Shown: positions 1 to 9,395 of the stretch, one piece after another
How the letters are laid out: each line of letters begins with the position of its first letter
Numbering within the stretch: the stretch's first letter is position 1
The notes under the pieces: generated by a model
The model's input: the letters and a program-made list of their open reading frames with translations, nothing else
The model's database searches: none
What the model was told of the DNA's origin: nothing
Program-made: the position numbers and the translations under genes
NCBI GenBank assembly: GCA_012031035.1
Contig: JAAUUT010000026.1
Location: forward strand, 1 to 51,872
Origin: Candidatus Altimarinota bacterium
Lineage (GTDB): Bacteria; Cyanobacteriota; Cyanobacteriia; Cyanobacteriales; Microcystaceae
Length of the DNA stretch: 51,872 nt
Reading direction: 5' to 3'

Positions 1-184
1 TTTTACAATAACCTACTTCCGAATAGGACTCAAGAAATTGACGACCGCAATCGGCGCATTGATAATTTTGTTTTCCTCTTCTATGACCATTTTTTCTAAT
101 CTTAGAAGAACTACATTTTGGACAGTTTATTTTGGTTTGATTGGCTGGCGATTGCCCTGGTAAAATTTTCTTCTTGATTATAAA
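1..184 (-). pseudogene. IS1-type transposase, N-terminal zinc-ribbon fragment
   Basis: Read on the minus strand, this stretch encodes a CPKC...CADC zinc ribbon with the neighbouring residues KIRKNGHRRGKQNYQC and GRQFLE. That is the DNA-binding N-terminus typical of IS1-family (InsA-like) transposases, which are common in cyanobacteria. The frame runs off the left edge of the window, so the catalytic part is not seen. The frame is closed by a stop at 185-187 and contains no ATG, GTG or TTG ahead of the zinc ribbon, so it is either 5'-truncated or carries an indel. No terminal inverted repeat could be identified. It probably marks an insertion sequence extending leftwards. Confidence 0.6.
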
Positions 185-369
185 TCATCCCACAAATATG
201 CAATGCCAAAACAAACAGATATTGGATTAACGAAAATCTCATAAAATTTTCTGTTGACGGTACTCAAATAAATATTGCTATAGAAGCAGAAGAACAGGAT
301 GTTCTCATCTATGAAGATAAAGTAGAAGAGGAATTGCGATCGCACTCCAGCGAGTTATTTGAAGATTAG
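184..369 (+). pseudogene. 3' remnant of an unidentified gene
   Basis: An open frame without any plausible start codon runs from 184 to a TAG at 367-369. It encodes an acidic tail (IAIEAEEQDVLIYEDK, then EELRSHSSELFED). It directly abuts the transposase fragment, which suggests the 3' end of a gene that lost its front, possibly by insertion or deletion. Two short ATG-started frames overlap its beginning but stop within 15 codons. I do not recognise the family. It could be spurious. Confidence 0.25.
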
Positions 370-400
370 AGATATATTAGTTAGAAAAAGTTAGAAACGA

Positions 401-1353
401 ATGCCACAAGAAGAAGCGATCGCGATCGATTTAGGTGGAACTGCGATTAAATTAGGACGATTTCTCAGAGATGGAACTTGTATCGATTCCATAACCATTC
501 CTACTCCCCAACCCGCCACCCCAGAAGCAGTAATCGATGCTATCGTTGCCGCAGTAGAGAAATTAAATGTTGAAAAAAACTGTCTTGCATTGGGAGTTGG
601 TACGCCAGGCCCTGCTGATGAGGCGGGACGCATTGCCAAAGTTGCAATCAACCTTACCGGATGGACGGATATTCCCCTAGCAGATTGGTTGGAGAAAAAA
701 CGGGTTTCCCAACAATTATCGCCAACGATGGCAATTGTGCGGGATTGGGAGAAGCTTGGTTAGGCGCGGGAAAACGGTTTAAAAATCTCATTCTTTTAAC
801 GCTAGGAACGGGTGTAGGCGGCGCTATTGTTCTCGATGGCAAATTATTTGTCGGACATCAAGGCGCTGCTGGCGAGTTGGGATTAGTTACCCTAAATCCA
901 GATGGACCGCCTTGTAATAGTGGCAATCAAGGGTCTTTAGAACAATACGTCTCAGTACAAGCAATTCGCCGCGCTACGGGAAAAGAACCCGCCGAATGGG
1001 GAAAATTAGCGCAAGAAGGGGATAAAGAAGCGATCGCATTTTGGCAGGAATACGGCAGATTGTTAGGCGCAGGATTGGCAAGTTCAATTTACGTATTAGC
1101 GCCGGAAGCTGTTGTTATTGGTGGCGGAGTAAGTGCCAGTGCAGAATTTTTCTTTCCGACAACCTTTGCGGAAATCGAACGTAGAGTATTGCCGAGTTCT
1201 CGCGTTGGATTAGAGTTAGTTAAGGCAGAATTAGGCAATCAAGCGGGAATAGTTGGGGCGGCTAAATTAGCTTGGCAGATGTTAGAAAGTAAAATTAAGT
1301 TGCAACTGGAGTGGAAAGAAAAAGGGTTAGAATTTTTCTTTCCATCCAAATAA
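401..1353 (+). pseudogene. ROK-family sugar kinase (glucokinase-like), one frameshift
   Basis: ROK kinases phosphorylate hexoses such as glucose in the cytosol with ATP or polyphosphate. The first frame (401 to about 700) carries the phosphate-binding IDLGGTAIKLG and the GVGTPGPAD motif. The second frame (to 1353) continues with TGFPTIIANDGNCAGLGEAW, holding the catalytic Asp, then TLGTGVGGAIVLDG and GHQGAAGELG. The two join perfectly if one A is added to the six-A run at 695-700, so the full product would be about 317 residues. The cysteine cluster usual in ROK proteins is reduced here (PPCNSGNQGS). The break may be a sequencing error or a real inactivation. Substrate preference cannot be read from the sequence. 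Confidence 0.85.
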
Positions 1354-1508
1354 GTCGTAGGCTCATGCCATCCCAAGTCCAAGTGCGACAAGGCTCAATG
1401 AGTAAAGAGCGATCGCTTCTGGTTGCGTATCTCAGAAGTGAGTAAGCTTGGTTCGTAGTGGTGATGACGCGGGGGTAAAAGCCTACCGTCATAAATAATT
1501 TTTTAAAA

Positions 1509-1589
1509 TGCGGACGGGGAGACTCGAACTCCCACGTCAGAGACACTAGAACCTAAATCTAGCGCGTCTACCAATTCCGCCACGTCCGC
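1509..1589 (-). tRNA. tRNA-Leu (anticodon UAG)
   Basis: On the minus strand the acceptor arms GCGGACG (1583-1589) and CGTCCGC (1510-1516) pair fully. The D-arm region reads TGGCGGAATTGGTAGACGC, the anticodon stem CTAGA/TCTAG encloses the loop TTTAGGT with anticodon TAG, and there is a long class II variable arm and a T-arm GGGAGTTCGAGTCTCCC. The discriminator is A, as expected for leucine. The 3' CCA is not encoded. Confidence 0.95.
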
Positions 1590-1683
1590 TTATGTCCAGA
1601 GGATTATTATAACAGATAGTTGAAAAATGCGATCGCATCTGGTCAAATGAAATAAGCGATCGCCCAGATTCGAGCGAGTAAAG

Positions 1684-2688
1684 ATGAAAGCAATTGTCAT
1701 GACAACCCCTGGCGCTCCTGATGTTTTAGAACTTCAGGAAGTCCCAACACCAAAAATAGAAAACCCCACTGAAATCCTAGTCAAACTCAAAGCAGCAGGG
1801 ATCAACCCCATCGATACGAAACTGCGCCAGCGAGGAACTTTCTATCCCGAACAAATGCCAGCGATTTTAGGATGCGACGGTGCTGGAATCGTCGAAGCGG
1901 TAGGCTCCCAAGTAACGACCTTCAAACCGGGCGATAAAGTGTATTATTGTGTGGGAGGACTCGGCAAGGCAGGAACGGGAAATTATGCTGAGTTTGCGGT
2001 TGTCGATGTTAGTCTTGTTGCGCGTAAACCTACCTCGCTTTCCTTTGCAGAAGCCGCCGCCGCTCCCTTAGTTCTAATTACGGCATGGGAAGCGCTCTAC
2101 GATAGAGGGCGGCTAGAAGCCGGACAGAAGGTTTTAATCCATGCAGGCGCGGGGGGTGTCGGTCACGTTGCGATTCAACTAGCAAAACTCAAAGACGCTC
2201 AAGTCTTTACTACTGTTGGTTCTCCTGACAAAGAGCGTCTGGTTCGTCAATTGGGAGCAGATTGTCCGATTCTTTACAAACAGACAGATTTTGTCAAAAC
2301 CGTTTTAGATTGGACTGATGGCGAAGGAGTCGATCTTGTCTTCGATACAGTTGGTGGCAAGACATTTTTTGATAGTTGTGCGGCGGTGCGAGTGTATGGA
2401 GATTTGGTCACGATTCTCGAACCCGATCCCACTGTTGGAAATTTAAAAGTAGCTCGCAATCGTAACTTGCGCATTAGCTTAGAATTGATGCTAACTCCTG
2501 CATTGATGGGACTAGAAAATGCTCAAAAACAGCAAGGCGAAATTCTCAAACAATGTGCCATTCTTATCGATGAAGGCAAGCTGAAAATTCATCTGAGTCG
2601 AACTTATCCGCTAGAAGAGGCATCAATAGCCCATCAAGCGATAGAAACTGGGTCGATAACGGGAAAATTAGCCCTGGCGATCGCCTAA
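1684..2688 (+). CDS. MDR-superfamily oxidoreductase (quinone oxidoreductase / zinc-free alcohol dehydrogenase type)
   Basis: This 334-residue protein has the usual two-domain medium-chain dehydrogenase layout. An N-terminal GroES-like domain contains GCDGAGIVEAVGSQV and KPGDKVYY. A Rossmann domain follows, with the NADP-binding glycine motif HAGAGGVGHVAIQLAK near residue 155. The structural-zinc cysteine cluster of classical alcohol dehydrogenases is missing, which fits NADPH-dependent quinone or enone reductases. The gene stands alone after the tRNA and ends just before a hairpin at 2743-2770. It is a housekeeping-type enzyme; the physiological substrate is unknown. Confidence 0.85.
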   Translation: MKAIVMTTPGAPDVLELQEVPTPKIENPTEILVKLKAAGINPIDTKLRQRGTFYPEQMPAILGCDGAGIVEAVGSQVTTFKPGDKVYYCVGGLGKAGTGNYAEFAVVDVSLVARKPTSLSFAEAAAAPLVLITAWEALYDRGRLEAGQKVLIHAGAGGVGHVAIQLAKLKDAQVFTTVGSPDKERLVRQLGADCPILYKQTDFVKTVLDWTDGEGVDLVFDTVGGKTFFDSCAAVRVYGDLVTILEPDPTVGNLKVARNRNLRISLELMLTPALMGLENAQKQQGEILKQCAILIDEGKLKIHLSRTYPLEEASIAHQAIETGSITGKLALAIA

Positions 2689-2742
2689 ATCAGTAATTAG
2701 TAATCAGTTATCAGCGATCGGAAGGCAGAGGGCAGAAGAAAA

Positions 2743-2770
2743 GCGTTGACATTTCAAGAAATGTCAACGC
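2743..2770 (-). terminator. Rho-independent-type hairpin between convergent genes
   Basis: A perfect 12-bp inverted repeat (GCGTTGACATTT / AAATGTCAACGC) with a 4-nt loop lies between the MDR gene and the PEP-CTERM gene, which converge on it. On the minus strand it is followed by TTTTCTTCT, so it should mainly terminate the PEP-CTERM transcript. It may also act for the plus-strand gene. Confidence 0.75.
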
Positions 2771-2796
2771 CTCACTAGCTAAGTTAAAAAAACTGA

Positions 2797-3474
2797 CTAG
2801 CTTTTTTTTGCGTTTTTAAGTTTTTTGCGGAAGACAGTGCCAAAGCCTAATGCCATGGCTGCACCAGCGATCGTTAGAGGTTCGGGAACTGCCTCAAACG
2901 AAGCTGAATAAGGCGTACTCAACGATTGACCTGAAACTAAAGCCGCAATACGCTCTTCTGGCGCTCCTGTAAACTGAGACGTGAAAACTACTTGTCCTGG
3001 TAAAGTGTCTCCTGATTCAGTCGAGAAAAATCCATCTCCTACAAAAGTCACGACTGTACCCGGTCTACCTTGGGTGGTTGTGATTGCTTGAAATTCAGGA
3101 GCATTGATAGTAGTAAGCGTGAAAGTATCGTTAGAATCTAAGCTCAAGAAATCCGTCACTGGAAAAGTAGTTCCCCCAGGTACGACGTTATCTGGAGGTA
3201 AAACGAGCGTTTGTAGCGTGCCAGAAGTTCCCTCGAATTCGGAAAAACCATCAGTCGTATCCACGATTAACGTACTACGTCCGAAGCTATAGGTAAATAA
3301 CTCGTCCCCAGTCACGCCAGGGTCTCCTGCATTACCGCTAACTCGAACGCTGCCTAAAAGACCAAAGGTACCTGGGCCATTAATACTAGCAGCTTCAGCC
3401 GAATTAGTATTAGCAATCAACCCGATCGCAACTAGCGGAACCGCTAAGGCTGCACCAAGTAGTTTTGTTTCCAT
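2797..3474 (-). CDS. PEP-CTERM sorting-domain protein
   Basis: A secreted protein of about 225 residues. The signal peptide METKLLGAALAVPLVAIGLI ends near SAEAA. The C-terminus has the PEP-CTERM tripartite signal: VPEP, a hydrophobic segment (AGAAMALGFGTVF) and a basic tail (RKKLKNAKK). Such signals are processed by an exosortase at the inner membrane, and the proteins are released or joined to extracellular polymer. I chose the ATG at 3474 over an upstream in-frame start because GAGGG precedes it at ribosome-binding distance and the signal peptide begins there. The middle is rich in Thr, Gly and Phe, without a recognised domain. Confidence 0.85.
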   Translation of the reverse strand: METKLLGAALAVPLVAIGLIANTNSAEAASINGPGTFGLLGSVRVSGNAGDPGVTGDELFTYSFGRSTLIVDTTDGFSEFEGTSGTLQTLVLPPDNVVPGGTTFPVTDFLSLDSNDTFTLTTINAPEFQAITTTQGRPGTVVTFVGDGFFSTESGDTLPGQVVFTSQFTGAPEERIAALVSGQSLSTPYSASFEAVPEPLTIAGAAMALGFGTVFRKKLKNAKKS

Positions 3475-3803
3475 TCTTTTTCCCTCACTATGGGTATGGT
3501 TACTCAGTTTTAGCCTAAAGCAAGTTTCTAGGGGAGTCAATTCGCGATCGCCAAGATAATGTAAGCGATTACGTTAGTGATGATGTCAGCGATCGCGAAT
3601 ATCAAAACTTTCCTAGACTTAACTCAGACTATCTAACATAGAACTAGAGATTTATTTTTGTTGCCTCTTTCTTTTGGGCTAACCTTTAATCTTTACTTAA
3701 GCAGTTAAACAAAACTCAATTGACATTTTGATGAGAAGGAACAGGGAAAAGGCAACAGAAAGACAATTTGTAAATAAATTTGGCTTAAGCACTCAAAAAT
3801 CTA

Positions 3804-5387
3804 ATGCCCCTTTCACGCTTACTCATTTTAATCCTCGGTTTGGGTATTATTCTTGGACTGATGCTTTGGTTTGTTGCTTCAATCCAAAGATTATACTTCC
3901 AAATCGCTTGGTTTTCTCCACTCTTAGCTACGTTGCTAGTGTTATTGCTGATTGCGTTGTTAGGGGTACTAATTGCGATATTTTTACGTTACTTTGGGCT
4001 GTATCCCGCACAAAAATCTCGTAAAAAAGGTCAGTCGCGCCGTCAACTCCCAAAACTTCCCGAACAAAAAACCGAAGCCGCAGAAGAAGCACTCAAAGCA
4101 ATTAAAAAGCAGGTCAAGCAAGTTCAAGACCAAGTGGCGCAGCAAGCATTATTGAGTCGTTCTCGCGAAATTGAGGCAAGTTTGGCGAGAGGAGAACTGC
4201 GAGTTGTTGTCTTCGGGACGGGTTCGGCAGGTAAAACATCTTTGGTGAATTCTATTATCGGGCAAATGGTCGGGAATGTAGAAGCCACAATGGGAACGAC
4301 GCAAGTCGGAGAAACTTATCGTCTCAAATTGAAGGGATTAGAAAGAGAAATTCTAATTACTGATACGCCTGGAATTTTAGAACCAGGAATAGCAGGGACG
4401 CAACGAGAACAGTTGGCGAAGCAGTTAGCGACAGAAGCGGATTTGCTATTATTTGTCGTCGATAATGACTTGCGACAGTCGGAATACGAACCTTTAGAAG
4501 TTTTAGCAGAAATTGGCAAGCGATCGCTATTGATTTTTAACAAAATCGACCTTTATAGCGATGAAGATAAAGAGATAATTTTAACGACATTAAGAGCTAG
4601 AGTAAAAGAATTTATCAAACCTTCAGATGTTGTCGCGATCGCGGCTAATCCTCAACCTTTTCAACTCGAAAGCGGTGCAATTGTCGAACCGGAATCAGAA
4701 ATTATTCCTTTAATCAAACGTTTAGCAGCGGTCTTGCGAGCAGAAGGCGAAGATTTAGTAGCCGATAATATCTTATTGCAATCTCAACGCTTGGGCGAAG
4801 AAGCGCGTAAAATTATCGATCGCCAGCGAAGACGACAGGCAGATAAAATTATCGAACGCTATCAATGGATAGGTGCGGGGGTTATTGCGGTTACGCCTTT
4901 ACCCGTAGTTGATATGCTAGCAACAGCAGCAGTAAATGCACAAATGGTCGTCGAAATCGGACGAGTTTACGGATGCGAACTCAATAGCGATCGCGGGAGA
5001 GAGTTAGCTTTATCCTTAGGGAAGACTTTGGTAAGTTTAGGAGTCGTCAAAGGTGCGATCGAGTTGCTGGCAAGAGCATTACAGTTTAATGTAGCGACTT
5101 ATATCGTCGGAAAAGCCATTCAAGGCGTTACCGCCGCTTATTTAACTCGCATCGCGGGGAAAAGTTTTATCGAATATTTCCGTCACGACCAAGATTGGGG
5201 CGATGGCGGAATTACCGAAGTCGTCCAGCGACAGTTTCAGTTGAGTCGTAAGGATGAATTTATTAAGTCTTTTATTAAAGACGCGATCGTTCGAGTCGTC
5301 AAACCCCTTTCAGAAAGTTTGGAACCAGAAGAAGACGACGATAAAGAAGAAGTATTATTAGAAGTTCAGCCAGAAGATGATTGGTAG
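3804..5387 (+). CDS. Membrane-anchored GTPase with C-terminal DUF697-like region
   Basis: The 527-residue product starts with two hydrophobic segments (residues about 4-30 and 40-65), then a Lys/Gln-rich coiled stretch and a dynamin/Era-like G domain. The motifs are G1 GTGSAGKTSL near residue 140, G3 DTPG near 187 and G4 NKID near 246. The C-terminal half (VTPLPVVDMLATAAVNAQMV, then a helical region and an acidic tail) resembles DUF697/YcjF-type proteins. GTPases of this build are widespread and conserved in cyanobacteria, but their function is not well defined. It stands alone, unrelated to the biosynthetic cluster. Confidence 0.85.
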   Translation: MPLSRLLILILGLGIILGLMLWFVASIQRLYFQIAWFSPLLATLLVLLLIALLGVLIAIFLRYFGLYPAQKSRKKGQSRRQLPKLPEQKTEAAEEALKAIKKQVKQVQDQVAQQALLSRSREIEASLARGELRVVVFGTGSAGKTSLVNSIIGQMVGNVEATMGTTQVGETYRLKLKGLEREILITDTPGILEPGIAGTQREQLAKQLATEADLLLFVVDNDLRQSEYEPLEVLAEIGKRSLLIFNKIDLYSDEDKEIILTTLRARVKEFIKPSDVVAIAANPQPFQLESGAIVEPESEIIPLIKRLAAVLRAEGEDLVADNILLQSQRLGEEARKIIDRQRRRQADKIIERYQWIGAGVIAVTPLPVVDMLATAAVNAQMVVEIGRVYGCELNSDRGRELALSLGKTLVSLGVVKGAIELLARALQFNVATYIVGKAIQGVTAAYLTRIAGKSFIEYFRHDQDWGDGGITEVVQRQFQLSRKDEFIKSFIKDAIVRVVKPLSESLEPEEDDDKEEVLLEVQPEDDW

Positions 5388-5660
5388 TAAGAAAATAAAT
5401 TACTATATTTTTTGTTTAACTTAAGATTTTTCTCCGGCAAAGATGTATACTATGTCATCTCGCTCATCAAATCGCAGTAGCCCTCTTTCGTCACTTTAGG
5501 AAACTGCGATCGCTAAAATTATTACACTGAGGTGATTTGACTTGCATTGATTAGAATTCTTAATTTTTATTAGGAAATAAGAGCGCGATCGCAGTTATGA
5601 CAATAGTTTCCAAATTTAGAATTGGTAAGGTTTTTCCCAGACTGACGGAAGAGGGGTATG

Positions 5661-6617
5661 TTATGACCAGTTATTCTGTTTTTTGCGACGCAAGACTACG
5701 CTTAAAGTCCCTAAAGTCAATAACCCTACCATTAAAGAGGGTTCGGGAACCGAGACAGAAACGGCTCTAAAAGAAATCGGGAAGTCAAAGGCTGCGACCC
5801 CATATCCATTACCGCTGCTAAAATTAACATCAGCGACAGCCGCACTCTCATGCACGGCCTGAATTCTGCGATCGCTAAGATCCAGCAGAAAAGCACTCGC
5901 TAAACCATCCAACAGGGGATTTAATCCAGACACTTTTTTGACAGTGAATGGGTTGCTTAAAATGGCTTCAGAATCGTCAGCAATTGATGCGGTAGCACCG
6001 TATTCGAGCAGCGAATAAAAATCGCTATAGCCAAAATCGATAAATTTAGTCGTTCCAAAAGAAAGAAAGATTTCAACATCATCTGGATTGGCGCGATAAA
6101 TTCTTTCTTCTAGGGTTGAATCTGGGCTGCCAAACCAATCTTGCCCTAACTTATCTTCTCCTAAATTCCACGTTTTGGTAAAGTCTACGCCACTTTTTTG
6201 ACCGTAACTCATCCCAATAGTACCGAGATCGATATTGTTATCGTTTAGGTAGTTGAAAAAGTTCGTAAAACCCGTCCCGCTATCTAAACTTGCCGAGCGA
6301 GTCGAACCGAGAGAAGGTACTTCAGGCGTGCGATCGCGACCTGTAGTATAGTAGGGAGCAATGTTACCTGGCGAATTCTTGGCAATTTCAATATGACCGC
6401 GATCGAGTGCATTGGGAGCGAGGTTGAAAAAACCTGTATACCCTTGTTTTCGATCTACGCCTCCAAAAAATTCTAGAACGTCATTTGAAGGAAGAGGACG
6501 GGTTTTAATGTATTGAAGGGAATCAAAGTTGAAGACTCCTGCTTGTACGGGTAAAGAGACGGCTAACGTTGCAGAAGTGGTGAGTCCGAGTAAGAGTGAA
6601 AGGTGATATGTACGCAT
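5661..6617 (-). CDS. PEP-CTERM sorting-domain protein
   Basis: A 318-residue secreted protein with the signal peptide MRTYHLSLLLGLTTSATLAV (cleavage near VQAG) and a C-terminal VPEP, hydrophobic helix and RRKKQNN tail. The last 120 residues (FIDFGYSDFYSLLEYGA, GLNPLLDGLASAFLLDL, SGNGYGVAAFDF) correspond to nearly the whole mature part of the next gene upstream, so the two are tandem paralogues. The N-terminal half, unique to this copy, mentions no known catalytic motif. It is probably an extracellular or surface protein; function unknown. Confidence 0.85.
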   Translation of the reverse strand: MRTYHLSLLLGLTTSATLAVSLPVQAGVFNFDSLQYIKTRPLPSNDVLEFFGGVDRKQGYTGFFNLAPNALDRGHIEIAKNSPGNIAPYYTTGRDRTPEVPSLGSTRSASLDSGTGFTNFFNYLNDNNIDLGTIGMSYGQKSGVDFTKTWNLGEDKLGQDWFGSPDSTLEERIYRANPDDVEIFLSFGTTKFIDFGYSDFYSLLEYGATASIADDSEAILSNPFTVKKVSGLNPLLDGLASAFLLDLSDRRIQAVHESAAVADVNFSSGNGYGVAAFDFPISFRAVSVSVPEPSLMVGLLTLGTLSVVLRRKKQNNWS

Positions 6618-6646
6618 GATTATAATGAGAAAATGATTGTAGTGAA

Positions 6647-7180
6647 TTATTTTTGCTGTTTCTCTCGATCTAGGCGTGAAACGATACCGAAAGCACCAAG
6701 TGTCAATAATCCTAAGATTGATGCAGGTTCGGGAATACTGGTATTCTGGACTACCCTGAGTTCTAAGGGTAGGTTGAGGTTAAGAGCCGCATACCCATTG
6801 CTAACAGAAAAATTAAATTGAATGTTAGGATCTTCAGAAACTTGCTGAACAAAACCGCCACCAGCCGCCATATCTTGCAAAAAAGCATCTGCTAATCCCG
6901 ACGCTAAAGGATCTAAACCAGCTACTTTAAGAGCGGGAGTTGGGTCAGATAGAAAAACATTAAAATTATCGTTGGGTAATGGTGTAGCCCCATTGTCTGT
7001 AGCAAAATAGATATCTGTATATCCAAAACTGACTATCAGTGTATTATCGGAGTCGATAGGTCGTGCTGAAAAATTTTTAATTTTACTATAGTCAAAACTT
7101 GCCGCACGAACCATGAGCGGGGCCGAGACTGTAATCATTGTTGTCAGTCCTAGCAACAGAGAAAGGCAAAAGTTACGCAT
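6647..7180 (-). CDS. PEP-CTERM sorting-domain protein, short paralogue
   Basis: A 177-residue secreted protein with signal peptide MRNFCLSLLLGLTTMITVSA and the terminal IPEP/hydrophobic/basic sorting signal. It shares IVSFGYTDIYFATDNGA, GLDPLASGLADAFLQDM and SNGYAALNLNLP with the C-terminal half of the neighbouring 318-residue protein, and FSARPIDSDNTL with its N-terminal KTRPLPSNDVLEF. It looks like the same protein with an internal deletion of about 140 residues. It lies 29 bp upstream of its paralogue and is likely co-transcribed with it. Confidence 0.85.
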   Translation of the reverse strand: MRNFCLSLLLGLTTMITVSAPLMVRAASFDYSKIKNFSARPIDSDNTLIVSFGYTDIYFATDNGATPLPNDNFNVFLSDPTPALKVAGLDPLASGLADAFLQDMAAGGGFVQQVSEDPNIQFNFSVSNGYAALNLNLPLELRVVQNTSIPEPASILGLLTLGAFGIVSRLDREKQQK

Positions 7181-7262
7181 CGAGGAAACACACTCCTATA
7201 AATTGATTAATGTATTGAAGTTGCCTACCTGGAGTAAGCAACTTAACTTCAATCCCAGCAAC

Positions 7263-7982
7263 TTAAGAACGTCGCTTACTAATCGCTAAGGCTGTACCTG
7301 TTGCTGCAAAAATGGCTAAAGTACTAATGGGTTCGGGAACGGAAGTTGCCGTAACTTCTACAAAACCTCTTTCCCCTTGAGCTTCTACAAGCTTCAACCC
7401 GACGGTTGACTGACTGGCTCCAGCAGCTACTAAAAAATCACTAAACTCTTGCGAAACGGCTAATTCAATCCCTTGGAGCGACCAAGTGTTATTTTCAAGA
7501 TCGAAGGTAGGAAGACCCGACGATGCCACCGTAAACAGAGATAATCCCTCTGACTCTACAGTAAAATTAAAATTTTCATCGAAGTCGATGATAAAATCTT
7601 TGAATTCAAGTTGAGAAGGAAAATTAAGCTTGCTTGTATCGACATTGAATACTACCGTGCCAAGAAACTTTTCGGGCCCGGTCAAAGGAGCGTAAAAATT
7701 GGTTTCGGGGTCGTAGAGAAAAGTATAGTTCGTCGTTCCTAAACTTGGAGGCTCTAAGTCCCAAGCATAAGAAAAACCTGGATGGGGAGTCGTGGTACTC
7801 TCAACCGAAGCTAAAGATAAGCCTAGCGACTCTAGCGCGGCAAGACCAGCGGGATCGAACCTGATGCTTTCTTTTCCAGAAATTTCTCGATAAACTTTCG
7901 CCTGAGCCTGAGCAGGTAAGGGGACGGATACCATAACGGTGGCAGCTAGACCAAGAATGATGGGTAGATGATAGTTATTCAT
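7263..7982 (-). CDS. PEP-CTERM sorting-domain protein
   Basis: A 239-residue secreted protein with signal peptide MNNYHLPIILGLAATVMVSV, likely cleaved at AQAQA, and a C-terminal VPEP plus hydrophobic segment and KRRS tail. The central region is rich in beta-prone segments (FLGTVVFNVDTSKLNF, LEFKDFIIDFDENFNF) and shows no recognised domain. It is not obviously related to the two PEP-CTERM neighbours downstream, but shares their strand. It ends the minus-strand run that follows the P450. Confidence 0.8.
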   Translation of the reverse strand: MNNYHLPIILGLAATVMVSVPLPAQAQAKVYREISGKESIRFDPAGLAALESLGLSLASVESTTTPHPGFSYAWDLEPPSLGTTNYTFLYDPETNFYAPLTGPEKFLGTVVFNVDTSKLNFPSQLEFKDFIIDFDENFNFTVESEGLSLFTVASSGLPTFDLENNTWSLQGIELAVSQEFSDFLVAAGASQSTVGLKLVEAQGERGFVEVTATSVPEPISTLAIFAATGTALAISKRRS

Positions 7983-8026
7983 AATTAAAGCTAGAAAAAA
8001 CTGTCAAAAAATGGTAGTGTAATTAG

Positions 8027-9390
8027 TTACAATCTGGGAGATGCTGTAACTTGAATGCCATGACGAGGCAACAAAGAAACCATCGCCACTGGCTCGACTG
8101 GATGTTCTGGTACGACATTTAAACGGAAAACTCGTGCAACCATCGCTACTACTAACTGAATTTGCATCAGTGCAAGGTTGTATCCAAGACAAGCGCGAGA
8201 ACCGATACTAAACGGAATAAATGCTGCACCCGGACGCTTCCCAGAACGTTCTGGCGTAAAGCGATCGGGGTCGAAACTTTCTGGATTGTCCCAGTAAGTG
8301 GGATTGTGGTGTACGCCGTAAATATTAAACAAAACAATGGATTTAGCGGGTATGGAAAACCGCCAACTTCGTCTGGCGCGATCGCTTCGCGACCCATTAC
8401 CCAAAAGGGAGGATAAAGCCGCAGGGTTTCTTCTACTACCATCTTGGTGTAACGTAGGTTGGGCAAGTCATTGAAAGTTGGTGGACGATCGCCGAGTACG
8501 CTTTCTAATTCCGATCGCATCTGATTTTCAACATGGGGATTGAGCGAGAGTAGATACCACACCCACGAAAGCACTCTGCCAAGGGGTTCAAAAGCAGGTA
8601 GCAAAATCCATAACAAACGTTCTCGCAAAAGCTTAGGACTCAATCCTTTCCCGGTCTTTTCATCGCGCCACGACTGCAACACTGAGAGCAAATCTATCTT
8701 GTCTGTCTCTTGATGTTGGCGCTGTTCGATAATTTGGTCTATGGCTGTTTGAAGCGTGCGTACTGCTGCTAGATATTTTTGATTCGCTGGCGTGGGGATA
8801 TTTTCAGGTAAATTGAAGTTCGACATCGCACGAGTATTTAAGCGATCGATAATCGTCTCCATTGCTTGAGCAACATCATTTTGCTCTTTAGGAAAATCGC
8901 GATCGATTAAAGTTTTTGTCGTGAAAGATAGACTCAGACTCATCATTTCTTTTGCTACATCAAAGGGTTGACGATTGTTAGCAAAAGTTTGCCAGCGTTC
9001 TAGCATTTTCTGAGTCGCATCTGCTATGGCGTTATCCATATCGGTATAATTATCGGGAGCGAAAAAGGGTTTAATAATTTGGCGATTAATTTCATGAGTC
9101 CACCCTTCTCCAAAAAGCAGTTTAGTTTGTCTTTCTAGACGCTGTAATTTTTGATAATTTTTGATATTTTTCTGGAGGATATATTTAATATGATGAGCAT
9201 CATTAAGAACGAACATTTTGTTGAAACCAAGATTGAGGCAAACAACATTGCCATATTGTTGATGAAGTTCGTTAAATAGCTTAAGAGGCTCTTTTGTTAT
9301 CCTGGCTAAACTCTTCATAGAATTGAAGAGATCCGGCCCAGGTGCTTGTATTTTTTCTGACACGGGAAGAGGATTAACGTGACTAGACAT
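8027..9390 (-). pseudogene. Cytochrome P450, single-base frameshift
   Basis: P450s are haem monooxygenases and here would tailor the polyketide product. The first frame (from 9390) supplies the ExxR helix as EETLRLYPPF. The second frame (to 8027) supplies the haem-binding FSIGSRACLG. The frames join cleanly (VGGF, then SIPAKSIVLFNIYGVHHNP) if one base is added to the four-base run at 8356-8359, giving about 455 residues. The I-helix reads LLPAFEPLGRVLSW where most P450s have an AGxDT/AGxET pair, so the usual proton-relay threonine is missing. It follows the SRPBCC gene by 5 bp, and its ribosome-binding GAGAGG overlaps that gene's end. Confidence 0.85.
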
Positions 9391-9395
9391 TATAA

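Noticed and set aside
1354..1508. Open frame antisense to the spacer and tRNA (1295-1546)
   Set aside because: It overlaps the tRNA-Leu gene and the end of the kinase, with no protein-family features.
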